NCBI GenBank assembly: GCA_946542235.1
Contig: CAMNKK010000009.1
Span: forward strand, 1 to 40,939
Source: an uncultured Clostridia bacterium
GTDB lineage: Bacteria; Bacillota; Clostridia; Christensenellales; Aristaeellaceae
DNA: 40,939 nucleotides
Direction of reading: 5' to 3'
The notes under the pieces are model-generated. The model was not told where the DNA came from. It saw only the letters and a list, made by a program, of their open reading frames with translations, and did not search any database. A program made the translations under genes and the position numbers. Shown here piece after piece: positions 7,587 to 15,293 of this stretch (within the stretch, counting starts at the first letter, position 1; each line of letters starts with the position of its first letter).

Positions 7587-7615
7587 TTGCTTTTCGACCT
7601 GAATCGTGCTATTCT
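7587..7615 (+). promoter_or_regulatory. Weak candidate promoter for the GH28-kdu operon
   Basis: TTGCTT (7587-7592) and TATTCT (7610-7615) are separated by 17 nt, matching 3 and 4 of 6 consensus bases. The weak match would suit a promoter needing an activator. It is the best candidate I see in the 140-nt gap. Confidence 0.3.
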
Positions 7616-7626
7616 TCAGAGCAGGA

Positions 7627-7668
7627 AGATCAGCGCGCCCATCGCGCTGGCTGACTTTTTTCTGATCT
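7627..7668 (+). other. Nested hairpin in the leader of the GH28 operon
   Basis: AGATCAG (7627-7633) pairs with CTGATCT (7662-7668), and AGCGCG (7632-7637) pairs with CGCGCT (7643-7648). The two stems share two bases, so they may be alternatives. A run of six T (7656-7661) lies inside the outer stem. The arrangement could be a terminator for the upstream phospholipase-like gene or an attenuator before the GH28 operon. Confidence 0.45.
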
Positions 7669-7690
7669 GACATCTTACCAGGAGGCTCCC

Positions 7691-8119
7691 ATGCAAAGCA
7701 AATCCATTCCCTCCTCTGTATCCGACTTTCTGGCTGCCCACGGTGCGTCCAGCCTGGCCGCGGACAAGCTGGAAAACCTGGCGGCGCTGGTTCGCGTCTT
7801 CCGCGATGCCACTCCCCCGGCGGATTCCGACCCCTTCTCCCAGGAAAATCTGTCCTATCTGACTGCCGTGCTGGACTATATCGGCATCATGGACGAGCGT
7901 CTGTATGAGCATTACCGTGCTCTGATCGATCTGTTTCGGGAAGGTGTCTTCCGTGCCCCGCGGGAAAAGCTGCTGGCCTATCCCTCCTGGAATGGGCTGC
8001 GGGAAAAAGCGGTCCGTCTGGGCATTCTGCCGGAGGATCTTTACGGCAGTGATCTTCCCCGTCCCCATCTGGGTGTGTCCGAGGAATATCTTCGCGTAAA
8101 GGAGGGCGCCGCCAAATGA
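7691..8119 (+). CDS. Hypothetical protein coupled to GH28
   Basis: I do not recognise this 142-residue protein. It is probably helical and soluble, with no signal peptide, membrane segment or conserved cysteine. Features seen are repeated Leu/Ala-rich helices (residues about 10-40), YLTAVLDYIGIMDERLYEHYRALIDL in the centre split by no obvious motif, and a Pro-rich tail. An AGGAGG site stands 5 nt before the ATG. Its last codons overlap the start of the GH28 gene by 4 nt (ATGA), so the two are translationally coupled. That suggests a role in pectin use, for example as a partner of the GH28 enzyme; this is inference only. Confidence 0.75.
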   Translation: MQSKSIPSSVSDFLAAHGASSLAADKLENLAALVRVFRDATPPADSDPFSQENLSYLTAVLDYIGIMDERLYEHYRALIDLFREGVFRAPREKLLAYPSWNGLREKAVRLGILPEDLYGSDLPRPHLGVSEEYLRVKEGAAK

Positions 8120-9642
8120 AGCTGCTTTTCGTATCAGCCCGCAGTGCCACCGTGCTTGTGGACGGAGAGGGAGATTATCTGATGTCTTCTCCCGTCCAGC
8201 TGACGCTGAACGGAACTCCCCTGGGGGAGGAAAGCCGTTCTGTAGTTTCCCTTTTTGATCTCACCCCGGATACGGATTATACCCTGATCCGGAATCAGGG
8301 GGCTGATGAAGAGGATGTCCTTTCCTTCCGCACCGGAACGGAAACCTGCACCCTGGACGTCCGCCGTTTCGGCGCCCAGGGAAACGGCCGGGCAGATGAC
8401 ACCCCCTGCATTCAGGCAGCCATCATGTGCTGCCCCGAAGGCGGCCGGGTCGTGCTTCCTGCGGGTAATTATCTGACCGGCCCCCTGTTTCTGAAAAGTC
8501 ACCTGACCCTGGAGCTGAAAAAGGGCGCGACCCTCTCCCTGCTGACCAACCAAAATCGTTTCCCGATTCTGCCCGGGGTAACCTTCCCCACCGGCGAGGG
8601 GGACGATCTGCTGCTGGGATCCCAGGAAGGAAATCCGCTGGATGCCTTTGCCTCTGCCCTGACCGGCATCGACGTGGAAGATGTCCGAATCATCGGGGAG
8701 GGCATTATTGACGGCCGCGCGCAGGAAGGCATCTGGTGGGTCAATCCCAAGGGAAAGTACCGGGCCTATCGGGGGCATTTGCTCTTTCTGGAGCGCTGCC
8801 GGGATATCACCGTCCAGGGGATCACTTTCCGCAACAGCCCGTTCTGGAACATCCATCCCCTCTTCAGCGATAACCTCAGCTTCCTCAATATCACGGTGGA
8901 AGCTCCTTCCTACAGCCCCAATACGGACGGTTTCGATCCCCAAAGCTGCAACGGAGTGAAGCTGTACGGAGCCCTGTTCTCCGTGGGGGACGACTGCATC
9001 GCCATTAAGTCCGGAAAGATCTGGCAGGGCCAGAAGTACCATGTGCCCACCCAGAATGTGGAAATCGCCTGGTGCGCCATGCTGGACGGTCACGGCGGTG
9101 TTACCATCGGCAGCGAAATGGCCGGCGGAGTCTGCCACGTCCGGGTGCACCACTGCTGGATGCGGGGCAATGACCGGGGCCTGCGGATCAAATCCCGCCG
9201 CGGCCGGGGCCAGTTTGCCGTAGTTGACGACATCCGTTTCGAGGATGTCAGGATGGACGGAGTCAAGATGCCTCTGGTCGTCAACTGTATGTATTTCTGC
9301 GATCCGGACGGACATTCTCCCTATGTGCAGAGCCGGGACCCGCAGCCTGTGGACGATACAACGCCCACCATCGGCTCCATCATCTTCGAGCGGGTAAAGG
9401 CAACCGGATGCCGGGCCTGCGCCGGATATATTCTGGGGCTCCCTGAACGTCCTGTCCGGAATGTCACCGTGCGGGACAGCTCCTTCGACTTCCAGGAGGA
9501 CGCCATTCCGCTGGTTCCGGCCATGGCGGAGCACGTGCCCGCCATGCATAATCAGGGAATTGTCGCCCAGTTTATCGACGATCTGGTCGTGGAAAATGTA
9601 ACCATGGAGCATATTTCGGGCGAGCCGGTCACAAGGCTGTAA
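8116..9642 (+). CDS. GH28 polygalacturonase / exo-galacturonidase, intracellular
   Basis: GH28 enzymes hydrolyse alpha-1,4-galacturonosyl bonds of pectin, or bonds in rhamnogalacturonan. In this 508-residue protein, residues 1-75 look like a small fibronectin-III-like beta domain. The right-handed beta-helix starts near DVRRFGAQGNGRADDT (about 76). All family signatures are visible: N269-T-D271-G, D292-D293 in GDDCIAIKSG, G-H326-G and R357-I-K359. The three aspartates are the expected catalytic residues. There is no signal peptide, so it probably trims imported oligogalacturonides from their ends. It is coupled to the preceding unknown gene and followed 114 nt later by kduI. Confidence 0.93.
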   Translation: MKLLFVSARSATVLVDGEGDYLMSSPVQLTLNGTPLGEESRSVVSLFDLTPDTDYTLIRNQGADEEDVLSFRTGTETCTLDVRRFGAQGNGRADDTPCIQAAIMCCPEGGRVVLPAGNYLTGPLFLKSHLTLELKKGATLSLLTNQNRFPILPGVTFPTGEGDDLLLGSQEGNPLDAFASALTGIDVEDVRIIGEGIIDGRAQEGIWWVNPKGKYRAYRGHLLFLERCRDITVQGITFRNSPFWNIHPLFSDNLSFLNITVEAPSYSPNTDGFDPQSCNGVKLYGALFSVGDDCIAIKSGKIWQGQKYHVPTQNVEIAWCAMLDGHGGVTIGSEMAGGVCHVRVHHCWMRGNDRGLRIKSRRGRGQFAVVDDIRFEDVRMDGVKMPLVVNCMYFCDPDGHSPYVQSRDPQPVDDTTPTIGSIIFERVKATGCRACAGYILGLPERPVRNVTVRDSSFDFQEDAIPLVPAMAEHVPAMHNQGIVAQFIDDLVVENVTMEHISGEPVTRL

Positions 9643-9756
9643 TCCATTTCCGCCGCAGGATCTTTGCCCGCCTTCCCGTGCCCCGTTCCCGGCCCGCGGA
9701 GGCCCGGCCCGGAAGATGGATTATATCATACAGAATTAGGAAAGGAAGAAATAATC

Positions 9757-10599
9757 ATGGACATTCGTTATTCCTGCAATCAGCGTGATTTCAGGCGGTA
9801 TACCACGGAGGAGGTTCGCAGGGAGTTCCTGATCGAGAATCTCTTTGTTGCGGATCAGGTTCAGGCTGTCTACAGCCATGTGGATCGTATGGTAACCCTT
9901 GGAATCATGCCTGTCCGGGAAAAGGTTTCCATCGACAAGGGGATTGATATCTGGAAGAATTTCGGAACGGAGTTTTTCCTGGAGCGGCGGGAATGCGGCA
10001 TGTTCAATGTGGGCGGCGCCGGAAAGGTTTATGTGGATGATCAGGTATATCCCCTGAACTACAAGGACTGCCTCTATATCACCCGGGGCGCAAAGACCGT
10101 CCTTTTCGAAAGTGACGACCCTGCTCATCCGGCCAAATTCTATCTGGTCTCCGCCCCGGCCCACTGCAGTTATGAAAACCGGCTGATCCGGATTGAAGAC
10201 GCTGCCAAGAGACCTGTCGGCGCCCTGGAAACCAGCAACAAGCGGACCATCAACCAGTTTATCCATCCCTCCGTGCTGAAGACCTGCCAGCTGTCCATGG
10301 GAATGACCGTGCTCGAGCCCGGCTCCGTATGGAACACCATGCCCGCCCATACCCATGAGAGAAGGATGGAGGTCTATTTCTATTTCGAGGTTCCGGAGAA
10401 CAACGTCGTTTTCCATATGATGGGAGAAGGGCAGGAAACCCGGCATATCGTCATGCAGAACGAGCAGGCGGTTATTTCTCCTTCCTGGTCCATCCATTCC
10501 GGTGCCGGCACCAGCAATTATACCTTTATCTGGGCCATGGGCGGAGAGAACCAGGCCTTTGATGATATGGACGAGATTCCCACCACGGAGCTGCGCTGA
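9757..10599 (+). CDS. kduI: 5-keto-4-deoxyuronate isomerase
   Basis: KduI converts 5-keto-4-deoxyuronate (DKI), the product of unsaturated galacturonate, into 3-deoxy-D-glycero-2,5-hexodiulosonate. The 280 residues match the family length. The zinc ligands are visible as H198-T-H200 and E205 in AHTHERRMEVYF and H247 in SWSIHSGAG. I start at the ATG at 9757, with AGGAAAGGAAG just upstream. The longer frame from 9664 adds a proline-rich tail not seen in the family. It is followed 34 nt later by the KduD-like gene, the classical pair for pectin degradation. Confidence 0.95.
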   Translation: MDIRYSCNQRDFRRYTTEEVRREFLIENLFVADQVQAVYSHVDRMVTLGIMPVREKVSIDKGIDIWKNFGTEFFLERRECGMFNVGGAGKVYVDDQVYPLNYKDCLYITRGAKTVLFESDDPAHPAKFYLVSAPAHCSYENRLIRIEDAAKRPVGALETSNKRTINQFIHPSVLKTCQLSMGMTVLEPGSVWNTMPAHTHERRMEVYFYFEVPENNVVFHMMGEGQETRHIVMQNEQAVISPSWSIHSGAGTSNYTFIWAMGGENQAFDDMDEIPTTELR

Positions 10600-10633
10600 A
10601 TCACAATATATATAAGAAAGGGAGTATGATCAC

Positions 10634-11431
10634 ATGAACATGAAGGATTTCAGCCTGGAAGGAAAAATTGCCTGGATTACCGGTGCCTCTTACGGAATCG
10701 GTTTCGCCATCGCGGAAGCGTTCCACGCTGCCGGGGCAACCATCGTTTTCAATGACATCAACCAGGATCTGGTAAACAAGGGCTTGGCCTCCTACGCGGA
10801 AAAGAACATCCCCGCCCACGGCTATGTCTGCGACGTCACCAATGAAGAAGCCGTTCAGTCTCTGGTGAAGCAGATCGAGAAGGAAATCGGTGTCATCGAC
10901 ATTCTCGTCAACAACGCGGGTATCATCCGCCGCATCCCGATGATCGAGATGAGCGCGGCGGATTTCCGCAAGGTCATCGACGTGGACCTGAACGCGCCTT
11001 TCATCTGCGCCAAGGCCGTCATTCCTTCCATGATTGAGAAGGGGCATGGAAAGATCATCAACATCTGCTCCATGATGAGCGAGCTGGGCCGGGAAACCGT
11101 TTCCGCCTATGCCGCGGCCAAGGGCGGCCTGAAGATGCTGACCCGGAACATCTGCTCCGAATACGGCGAGAAGAACATCCAGTGCAACGGCATCGGCCCG
11201 GGCTATATCGCCACACCCCAGACCGCGCCTCTCCGCGAGCGCCAGGCGGACGGCAGCCGGCATCCCTTTGATCAGTTTATCGTCAGCAAGACCCCCGCTG
11301 CCCGCTGGGGAAATCCTGAGGATCTGCAGGGTCCTGCCGTGTTCCTTGCTTCCGATGCCAGCAATTTTGTCAACGGTCATATTTTGTACGTGGATGGCGG
11401 TATTCTGGCCTATATCGGAAAGCAGCCCTGA
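10634..11431 (+). CDS. kduD: SDR dehydrogenase, KduD / gluconate 5-dehydrogenase type
   Basis: This is a classical short-chain dehydrogenase of 265 residues. The NAD(P) motif TGASYGIG is at residues 16-23, the NNAG motif is near residue 93, and the catalytic set is S146, Y159 and K163 in YAAAK. Its position after kduI implies that it reduces 3-deoxy-hexodiulosonate to 2-keto-3-deoxygluconate (KDG). The insert RQADGSRHPFDQFIV near the end is shared, as I recall, with proteins annotated as gluconate 5-dehydrogenase, so exact substrate and cofactor are open. An AAAGGGAG site precedes the start. An intrinsic terminator follows the stop by about 14 nt. Confidence 0.88.
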   Translation: MNMKDFSLEGKIAWITGASYGIGFAIAEAFHAAGATIVFNDINQDLVNKGLASYAEKNIPAHGYVCDVTNEEAVQSLVKQIEKEIGVIDILVNNAGIIRRIPMIEMSAADFRKVIDVDLNAPFICAKAVIPSMIEKGHGKIINICSMMSELGRETVSAYAAAKGGLKMLTRNICSEYGEKNIQCNGIGPGYIATPQTAPLRERQADGSRHPFDQFIVSKTPAARWGNPEDLQGPAVFLASDASNFVNGHILYVDGGILAYIGKQP

Positions 11432-11444
11432 GAGACTCTTTTTC

Positions 11445-11474
11445 CCCCTCGCCCTTGTGCGAGGGGCTTTTTTT
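11445..11474 (+). terminator. Intrinsic terminator after kduD
   Basis: CCCCTCGC (11445-11452) pairs perfectly with GCGAGGGG (11459-11466) over a 6-nt loop, followed by C and seven T. It closes the GH28-kduI-kduD transcript and separates it from the transporter operon. Confidence 0.92.
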
Positions 11475-11599
11475 CTGTCCTGCTGTCCGTATTTCCCACC
11501 CGGCGCATTTCTCATATCTTGCTTTTTTAGGAGGCTTTTTCATCATGCGGCACATCGCGGTTTTTCCAGTGTTTTTCTAATATTTATTAATCAAAAAAA

Positions 11600-11640
11600 A
11601 CAACTTTACTCTGTACAACCCTTCTTAAAAGTTGTATAAT
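11600..11640 (+). promoter_or_regulatory. Promoter of the transporter operon with inverted repeats
   Basis: A perfect TATAAT (11635-11640) lies 17 nt after TGTACA (11612-11617), a 4-of-6 -35 box. ACAACTTT (11600-11607) and AAAGTTGT (11628-11635) form an 8-bp inverted repeat spanning the promoter. TACAAC (11614-11619) and GTTGTA (11631-11636) form a nested one. These look like operator half-sites for a sugar-responsive regulator. The 250-nt gap upstream otherwise shows no gene. Confidence 0.7.
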
Positions 11641-11651
11641 TCTCCTCATAG

Positions 11652-11703
11652 ATGGACATATTGTCCATGGAGGGCTTTGGCTCTCATACAACCGGGAAAC
11701 CGG
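11652..11703 (+). other. Two small hairpins in the binding-protein mRNA leader
   Basis: ATGGACA (11652-11658) and TGTCCAT (11662-11668) form a 7-bp hairpin close to the predicted transcript 5' end, a position that can protect mRNA. CCGG-GAAA-CCGG (11692-11703) makes a short stem with a GNRA tetraloop. Both precede the AAAAGGAGAGG ribosome binding site. Confidence 0.45.
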
Positions 11704-11727
11704 AATAAAAAAAAGGAGAGGTAACCC

Positions 11728-13212
11728 ATGAAAAAATTCGTGTCTCTCGTGCTGGCGCTGGCTCTGTGCCTGGGCCTCGTCTCCTTCTCCGCGTCCGCTG
11801 AGGATGTGCTGAAGATCACCGTCATGATCGACGGAACCGTTCTGGATCAGAACAACGGCCGCGATGCCATCGAAGCCCGTTGGGAAGAGCTCCATCCCGG
11901 CTATGACCTGGAGTTTATCCAGCCCGACCACAGCGCTTATTACGATGTCATGCAGCAGCGCATGTCCTCCGGCGACTGGCCTGATGTCCTGATCCTGAGC
12001 TCCACCTATTATGCGGACTACGCCGCTGCCGGCGCTCTGTGGGATATGACCGAAGCCTGGGAAAAGAGCCAGACCAAGAACAGCGGCCGCTTCACCGGCG
12101 ATGTCGTGTTCGACGGACTGAAGATCGATGGCAAGCTGTACGGCTTTGCCCCCACCCGCGGAAATGGCTGCATCACCTATGTGAAGAAGGCCTGGCTGGA
12201 TGCCTGCGGCCTGGAAGCCCCCACGACCTATGACGAATACATCGCCATGTGCAAGGCTTTCGTTGAGAAGTACGGCACCTACGCGATCTCCGCTGCCGGT
12301 TTCGTCGGAAACGAAGCTCCCTTTGTCAACTATCTGCCTGAGTTCTACCAGGATGCTTATCCCTTCTTCGTACAGCAGGAAGATGGCACCTGGGTGGACG
12401 GTTTCACGCAGGACAACATGAAGGCGGCTCTGCAGCGCATCCAGGATGCGGTGAAGGACGGCCTGATCGACAAGGAAACCCTGACCAACAAGACCTCCGA
12501 TGCCCGCAACAAGTTCTATGATGACAAGTTCGGCGTGTTCACCTACTGGGCGGGCACCTGGGCGACCAACCTGAAGACCAATCTGGAAGCCAACGGCCGC
12601 GACGGCGAGCTGGTCGCTCTGAAGCCCCTGGAAGGCAATCCTCCGTATTATGATCGTGTACCTCCGGTCTGGTGCATCACCTCTGCCTGCAAGAATCCTG
12701 AAAAGGTATTCGATGCCTTCATCGACACCATGCTGGACGGCGGCGACACCCAGATGCTGTGGACCTACGGCGTGGAAGGCGTGCACTGGTCCAAGGCTGC
12801 CGAGACCATCATGGCCGGTACCGACAAGGAGAAGACCTATGAAGAAGGCCAGTTCCACATGAAGGAAAACCTGGAAAAGGCCGGAACCGCCTACACCAAG
12901 AACCACATCGATCCGATGCTGGCCCTGGCGACCTTCGCGGAAGGCTACTATGATCCCAAGGCGGATAGCGTGAAGCCCGAAGCCATGGCTGCTTCCGAAC
13001 TCTTCAACGCCAATTCCCGTCTGGCCTCCATTGTTCCCGCTACGGATGTGCTGAGCGAACTGAACGGCGACCTGACCACCATCAAGAACCAGATCATCGC
13101 TGATATCGCTCTGGGCACGATCTCTGTGGAAGACGGCTACAAGCAGTTCGAAGCGGAGGGCGGACTGGAGATGTCCAACGAAATCGTCGAAAGCCTGAAC
13201 GCGCTTAACTGA
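11728..13212 (+). CDS. Extracellular sugar-binding protein of ABC importer (LplA/YtcQ type)
   Basis: This 494-residue solute-binding protein captures carbohydrate outside the cell and delivers it to the two permeases encoded next. A clear signal peptide is seen: MKK, a hydrophobic core (LVLALALCLGLVSF) and an SASA-type cleavage site near residue 24. C15 lies in the core but is not in a good lipobox, so the membrane attachment is uncertain. The rest resembles family 1 binding proteins of oligosaccharide importers, long and rich in Trp, Tyr and Asp. An AAAAGGAGAGG site precedes the start. Neighbouring GH105 and pectin genes suggest unsaturated rhamnogalacturonan or oligogalacturonide as ligand. 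Confidence 0.9.
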   Translation: MKKFVSLVLALALCLGLVSFSASAEDVLKITVMIDGTVLDQNNGRDAIEARWEELHPGYDLEFIQPDHSAYYDVMQQRMSSGDWPDVLILSSTYYADYAAAGALWDMTEAWEKSQTKNSGRFTGDVVFDGLKIDGKLYGFAPTRGNGCITYVKKAWLDACGLEAPTTYDEYIAMCKAFVEKYGTYAISAAGFVGNEAPFVNYLPEFYQDAYPFFVQQEDGTWVDGFTQDNMKAALQRIQDAVKDGLIDKETLTNKTSDARNKFYDDKFGVFTYWAGTWATNLKTNLEANGRDGELVALKPLEGNPPYYDRVPPVWCITSACKNPEKVFDAFIDTMLDGGDTQMLWTYGVEGVHWSKAAETIMAGTDKEKTYEEGQFHMKENLEKAGTAYTKNHIDPMLALATFAEGYYDPKADSVKPEAMAASELFNANSRLASIVPATDVLSELNGDLTTIKNQIIADIALGTISVEDGYKQFEAEGGLEMSNEIVESLNALN

Positions 13213-13232
13213 TTTCAACCTCTGACATTCAT

Positions 13233-13274
13233 GGGGCGACGGCAGCATACCGCCGCCCCTCTTCCGGCTTTTTT
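13233..13274 (+). other. Hairpin with distal T-run between binding protein and permease
   Basis: GGGGC and GGC (13233-13243) pair with GCC and GCCCC (13252-13259), leaving a small bulge. A T-run (13269-13274) starts about 9 nt later. It is not a classical terminator. Such structures after binding-protein genes often protect the upstream mRNA or partly stop transcription, so that binding protein exceeds permease. Confidence 0.5.
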
Positions 13275-13314
13275 GGGATCCGGAGGATAGTTCAAAAAGA
13301 AAGGTTGGTTCCAC

Positions 13315-14265
13315 ATGGCGTCTACAACATCCAATGGAACAATCCAGGTGAAGAAGAAACCTTTATCCCAGCGGATGAAGAAGTACTGGGGCTTCTACCT
13401 TATGTTCATTCCGGTACTGATCTTCGTGGCCGTTTTCCATTATGCTCCCATGTTCGGAATCCGGTATGCCTTCTATTCCTGGAAAATCATCGGCGAGCCG
13501 AAGTGGGTCGGCCTGGCGAACTTTGAAAAGCTCTTCAGTCAGAGCCAGTTTTCCGTGTCTTTCTGGAACACCATCGTGTTCTCCGTAGTCAAGCTGGTAC
13601 TGAACACGGGCATGGCCGTGATCATTTCGCTGCTGCTGAATGAGATGATCTCCCTGAAGTTCAAAAAGCTCAGCCAGACTATCATCTACCTGCCCCACTT
13701 CATGTCCTGGGTTGTGACGGCTTCCGTATTCTCCCTGCTGCTTTCCCCGTCGGAAAACGGCCTGGTGAATCAGCTTCTGATCAAGCTGCACGTCATTGAT
13801 GAAGGCGTGTACTATCTGGCAGACAAAAACCACTGGCGCACCTGGTACTACATCATCAACCTGTGGCGTGAGACCGGCTGGCAGACCATCATCTTCATGG
13901 CCACCCTGACGGGCATTGACCCCGGCATCTACGAAGCCGCCTCTATTGACGGTGCCGGCCGCTGGCAGAAGATGTGGTACGTCACCTTCCCCGCGCTGGG
14001 CAACACGATCATCACCGTGCTGATCCTGAATCTGGCGAAGATCATGAACCTCTTCGAGAGTGTCTTCGTTCTGCAGAATGACTCCGTTCGCCGCGCGACC
14101 AACGTGCTGCAGACTTATGTTTATTATCAGACCTTCAATGCCGGAGCCTCCGCTGACTACGGTTATACCACCGCGGTCGGTCTGTTCCGCAGTCTGGTCG
14201 GTCTGGCTCTGATGCTCATCTGCAACTACGCGTCCAAGAAAGTCCGCGGACGCGGCATCGTGTAA
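13315..14265 (+). CDS. Sugar ABC transporter permease (LplB/YteP type)
   Basis: This is the first transmembrane subunit of the importer, 316 residues. After a short basic cytoplasmic tail (residues 1-25) there are about six membrane segments, the first near GFYLMFIPVLIFVAVFHYAP. The EAA loop that contacts the ATPase is clear: EAASIDGAGRWQKMWYVTFP near residue 205. The family resemblance is to LplB and to B. subtilis YteP, part of the rhamnogalacturonan importer. An AAGAAAGG site precedes the start. The second permease begins 17 nt after the stop. No ATPase gene is present; such importers usually borrow a shared MsmX-like ATPase. Confidence 0.92.
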   Translation: MASTTSNGTIQVKKKPLSQRMKKYWGFYLMFIPVLIFVAVFHYAPMFGIRYAFYSWKIIGEPKWVGLANFEKLFSQSQFSVSFWNTIVFSVVKLVLNTGMAVIISLLLNEMISLKFKKLSQTIIYLPHFMSWVVTASVFSLLLSPSENGLVNQLLIKLHVIDEGVYYLADKNHWRTWYYIINLWRETGWQTIIFMATLTGIDPGIYEAASIDGAGRWQKMWYVTFPALGNTIITVLILNLAKIMNLFESVFVLQNDSVRRATNVLQTYVYYQTFNAGASADYGYTTAVGLFRSLVGLALMLICNYASKKVRGRGIV

Positions 14266-14282
14266 GGAAGGGGGCGAGAAGA

Positions 14283-15194
14283 ATGGCAAATACCGAAAAT
14301 GTGAAGTTCATCACCCCCGCCGGCGTCGAAGTGCCGCCGCCTCCCCATATAAACAAGCCGAAATCCCAGTATACGGTGTTCAACTTCGTCAACGGATTCA
14401 TTTTTATCCTGGTCTGCCTGATTATTCTGGTACCGCTGTGGAAGGTGCTGATTGACTCGCTGGATCTGACCTCCGGTTACGGCATGAAGCTTCTCCCCAG
14501 CAAGTTCGGTCTGGATGGTTATCTTTCCATCTTCACGAACAAATCCCTGCTGCAGCCCCTGTGGGTCAGTATCTACACCACGGTAGTCGGTACCTTCATC
14601 GGTCTGCTGCTTTCCACCATGGGCGCCTATGTACTGATTCAGTGGGATATGCCCGGACGGACGCTCTTCGCGAACATTCTGCTGTTCACGATGATCTTCT
14701 CCGGCGGTATGATTCCCAGCTACCTGGTTATGCGCGCGGTTGGCCTGACCGACAACCCCCTGGGTCCGATCCTGCTGCCCGCCATCAACGTGTACAACCT
14801 GGTGCTGATGCGGAACTTCTTTGAAGGAATTCCGAAGTCCCTTTTCGAATCCGCGGATCTGGACGGCTGCACTCCCATGGGTATGTTCTGGCGGATCGCC
14901 CTGCCGCTTTCCAAGGCAGCGCTGGCTTCCATCGGCCTGATGTTCGCGGTCGCCTACTGGAACGACTACACCAACTTCAAGCTCTATATCACCAACCGTA
15001 ACCTGTACAACTTCCAGATGAAGCTGCGGGATATGATGCAGTCCTCCGACCTGCCCGAAGCGGTCGGCGGCGCGACGGAGAACACAATCCGCAACGCCTG
15101 CATCATTACAGCCATCCTTCCCTTTATGGTGCTGTATCCCTTCCTGCAGAAGTATTTCGTCAAGGGCATCAACATCGGCGCGGTCAAGGAGTAA
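14283..15194 (+). CDS. Sugar ABC transporter permease (LplC/YtcP type)
   Basis: This second transmembrane subunit has 303 residues. A Pro-rich tail (residues 1-30) precedes about six membrane segments, the first near FIFILVCLIILVPLWKVL. The EAA-like loop reads ESADLDGCTPMGMFWRIALP near residue 190. The ending GINIGAVKE is typical of YtcP/LplC proteins. It pairs with the preceding permease to form the pore. The start has a GGAAGGGGG site. GH105 follows 99 nt downstream, after a strong hairpin. Confidence 0.93.
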   Translation: MANTENVKFITPAGVEVPPPPHINKPKSQYTVFNFVNGFIFILVCLIILVPLWKVLIDSLDLTSGYGMKLLPSKFGLDGYLSIFTNKSLLQPLWVSIYTTVVGTFIGLLLSTMGAYVLIQWDMPGRTLFANILLFTMIFSGGMIPSYLVMRAVGLTDNPLGPILLPAINVYNLVLMRNFFEGIPKSLFESADLDGCTPMGMFWRIALPLSKAALASIGLMFAVAYWNDYTNFKLYITNRNLYNFQMKLRDMMQSSDLPEAVGGATENTIRNACIITAILPFMVLYPFLQKYFVKGINIGAVKE

Positions 15195-15230
15195 TCCGGA
15201 AACCGCCGGGTGGAACCCAGTTGTTTCAGG

Positions 15231-15270
15231 GCTGCCCCTCCTGCGTTCCCCGCAAGAGGGGCAGCTTTCT
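15231..15270 (+). terminator. Long hairpin after the transporter genes
   Basis: GCTGCCCCTC (15231-15240) pairs perfectly with GAGGGGCAGC (15256-15265); inside, TGCG (15242-15245) pairs with CGCA (15251-15254). The T-run is short (TTTCT), so termination may be partial, letting some transcription reach the GH105 gene. It may also protect the transporter mRNA. Confidence 0.65.
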
Positions 15271-15293
15271 ATCATCTTCAAAGGAGAAGCTTC

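Noticed and set aside
8134-9612. 492-residue minus-strand frame opposite GH28
   Set aside because: All GH28 signatures are on the plus strand; this is a shadow frame.
9643-9756. GC-rich inverted repeats before kduI as a terminator
   Set aside because: GGCC-based pairings exist near 9690-9715 but no T-run follows, and the gap is best read as part of a continuous operon.
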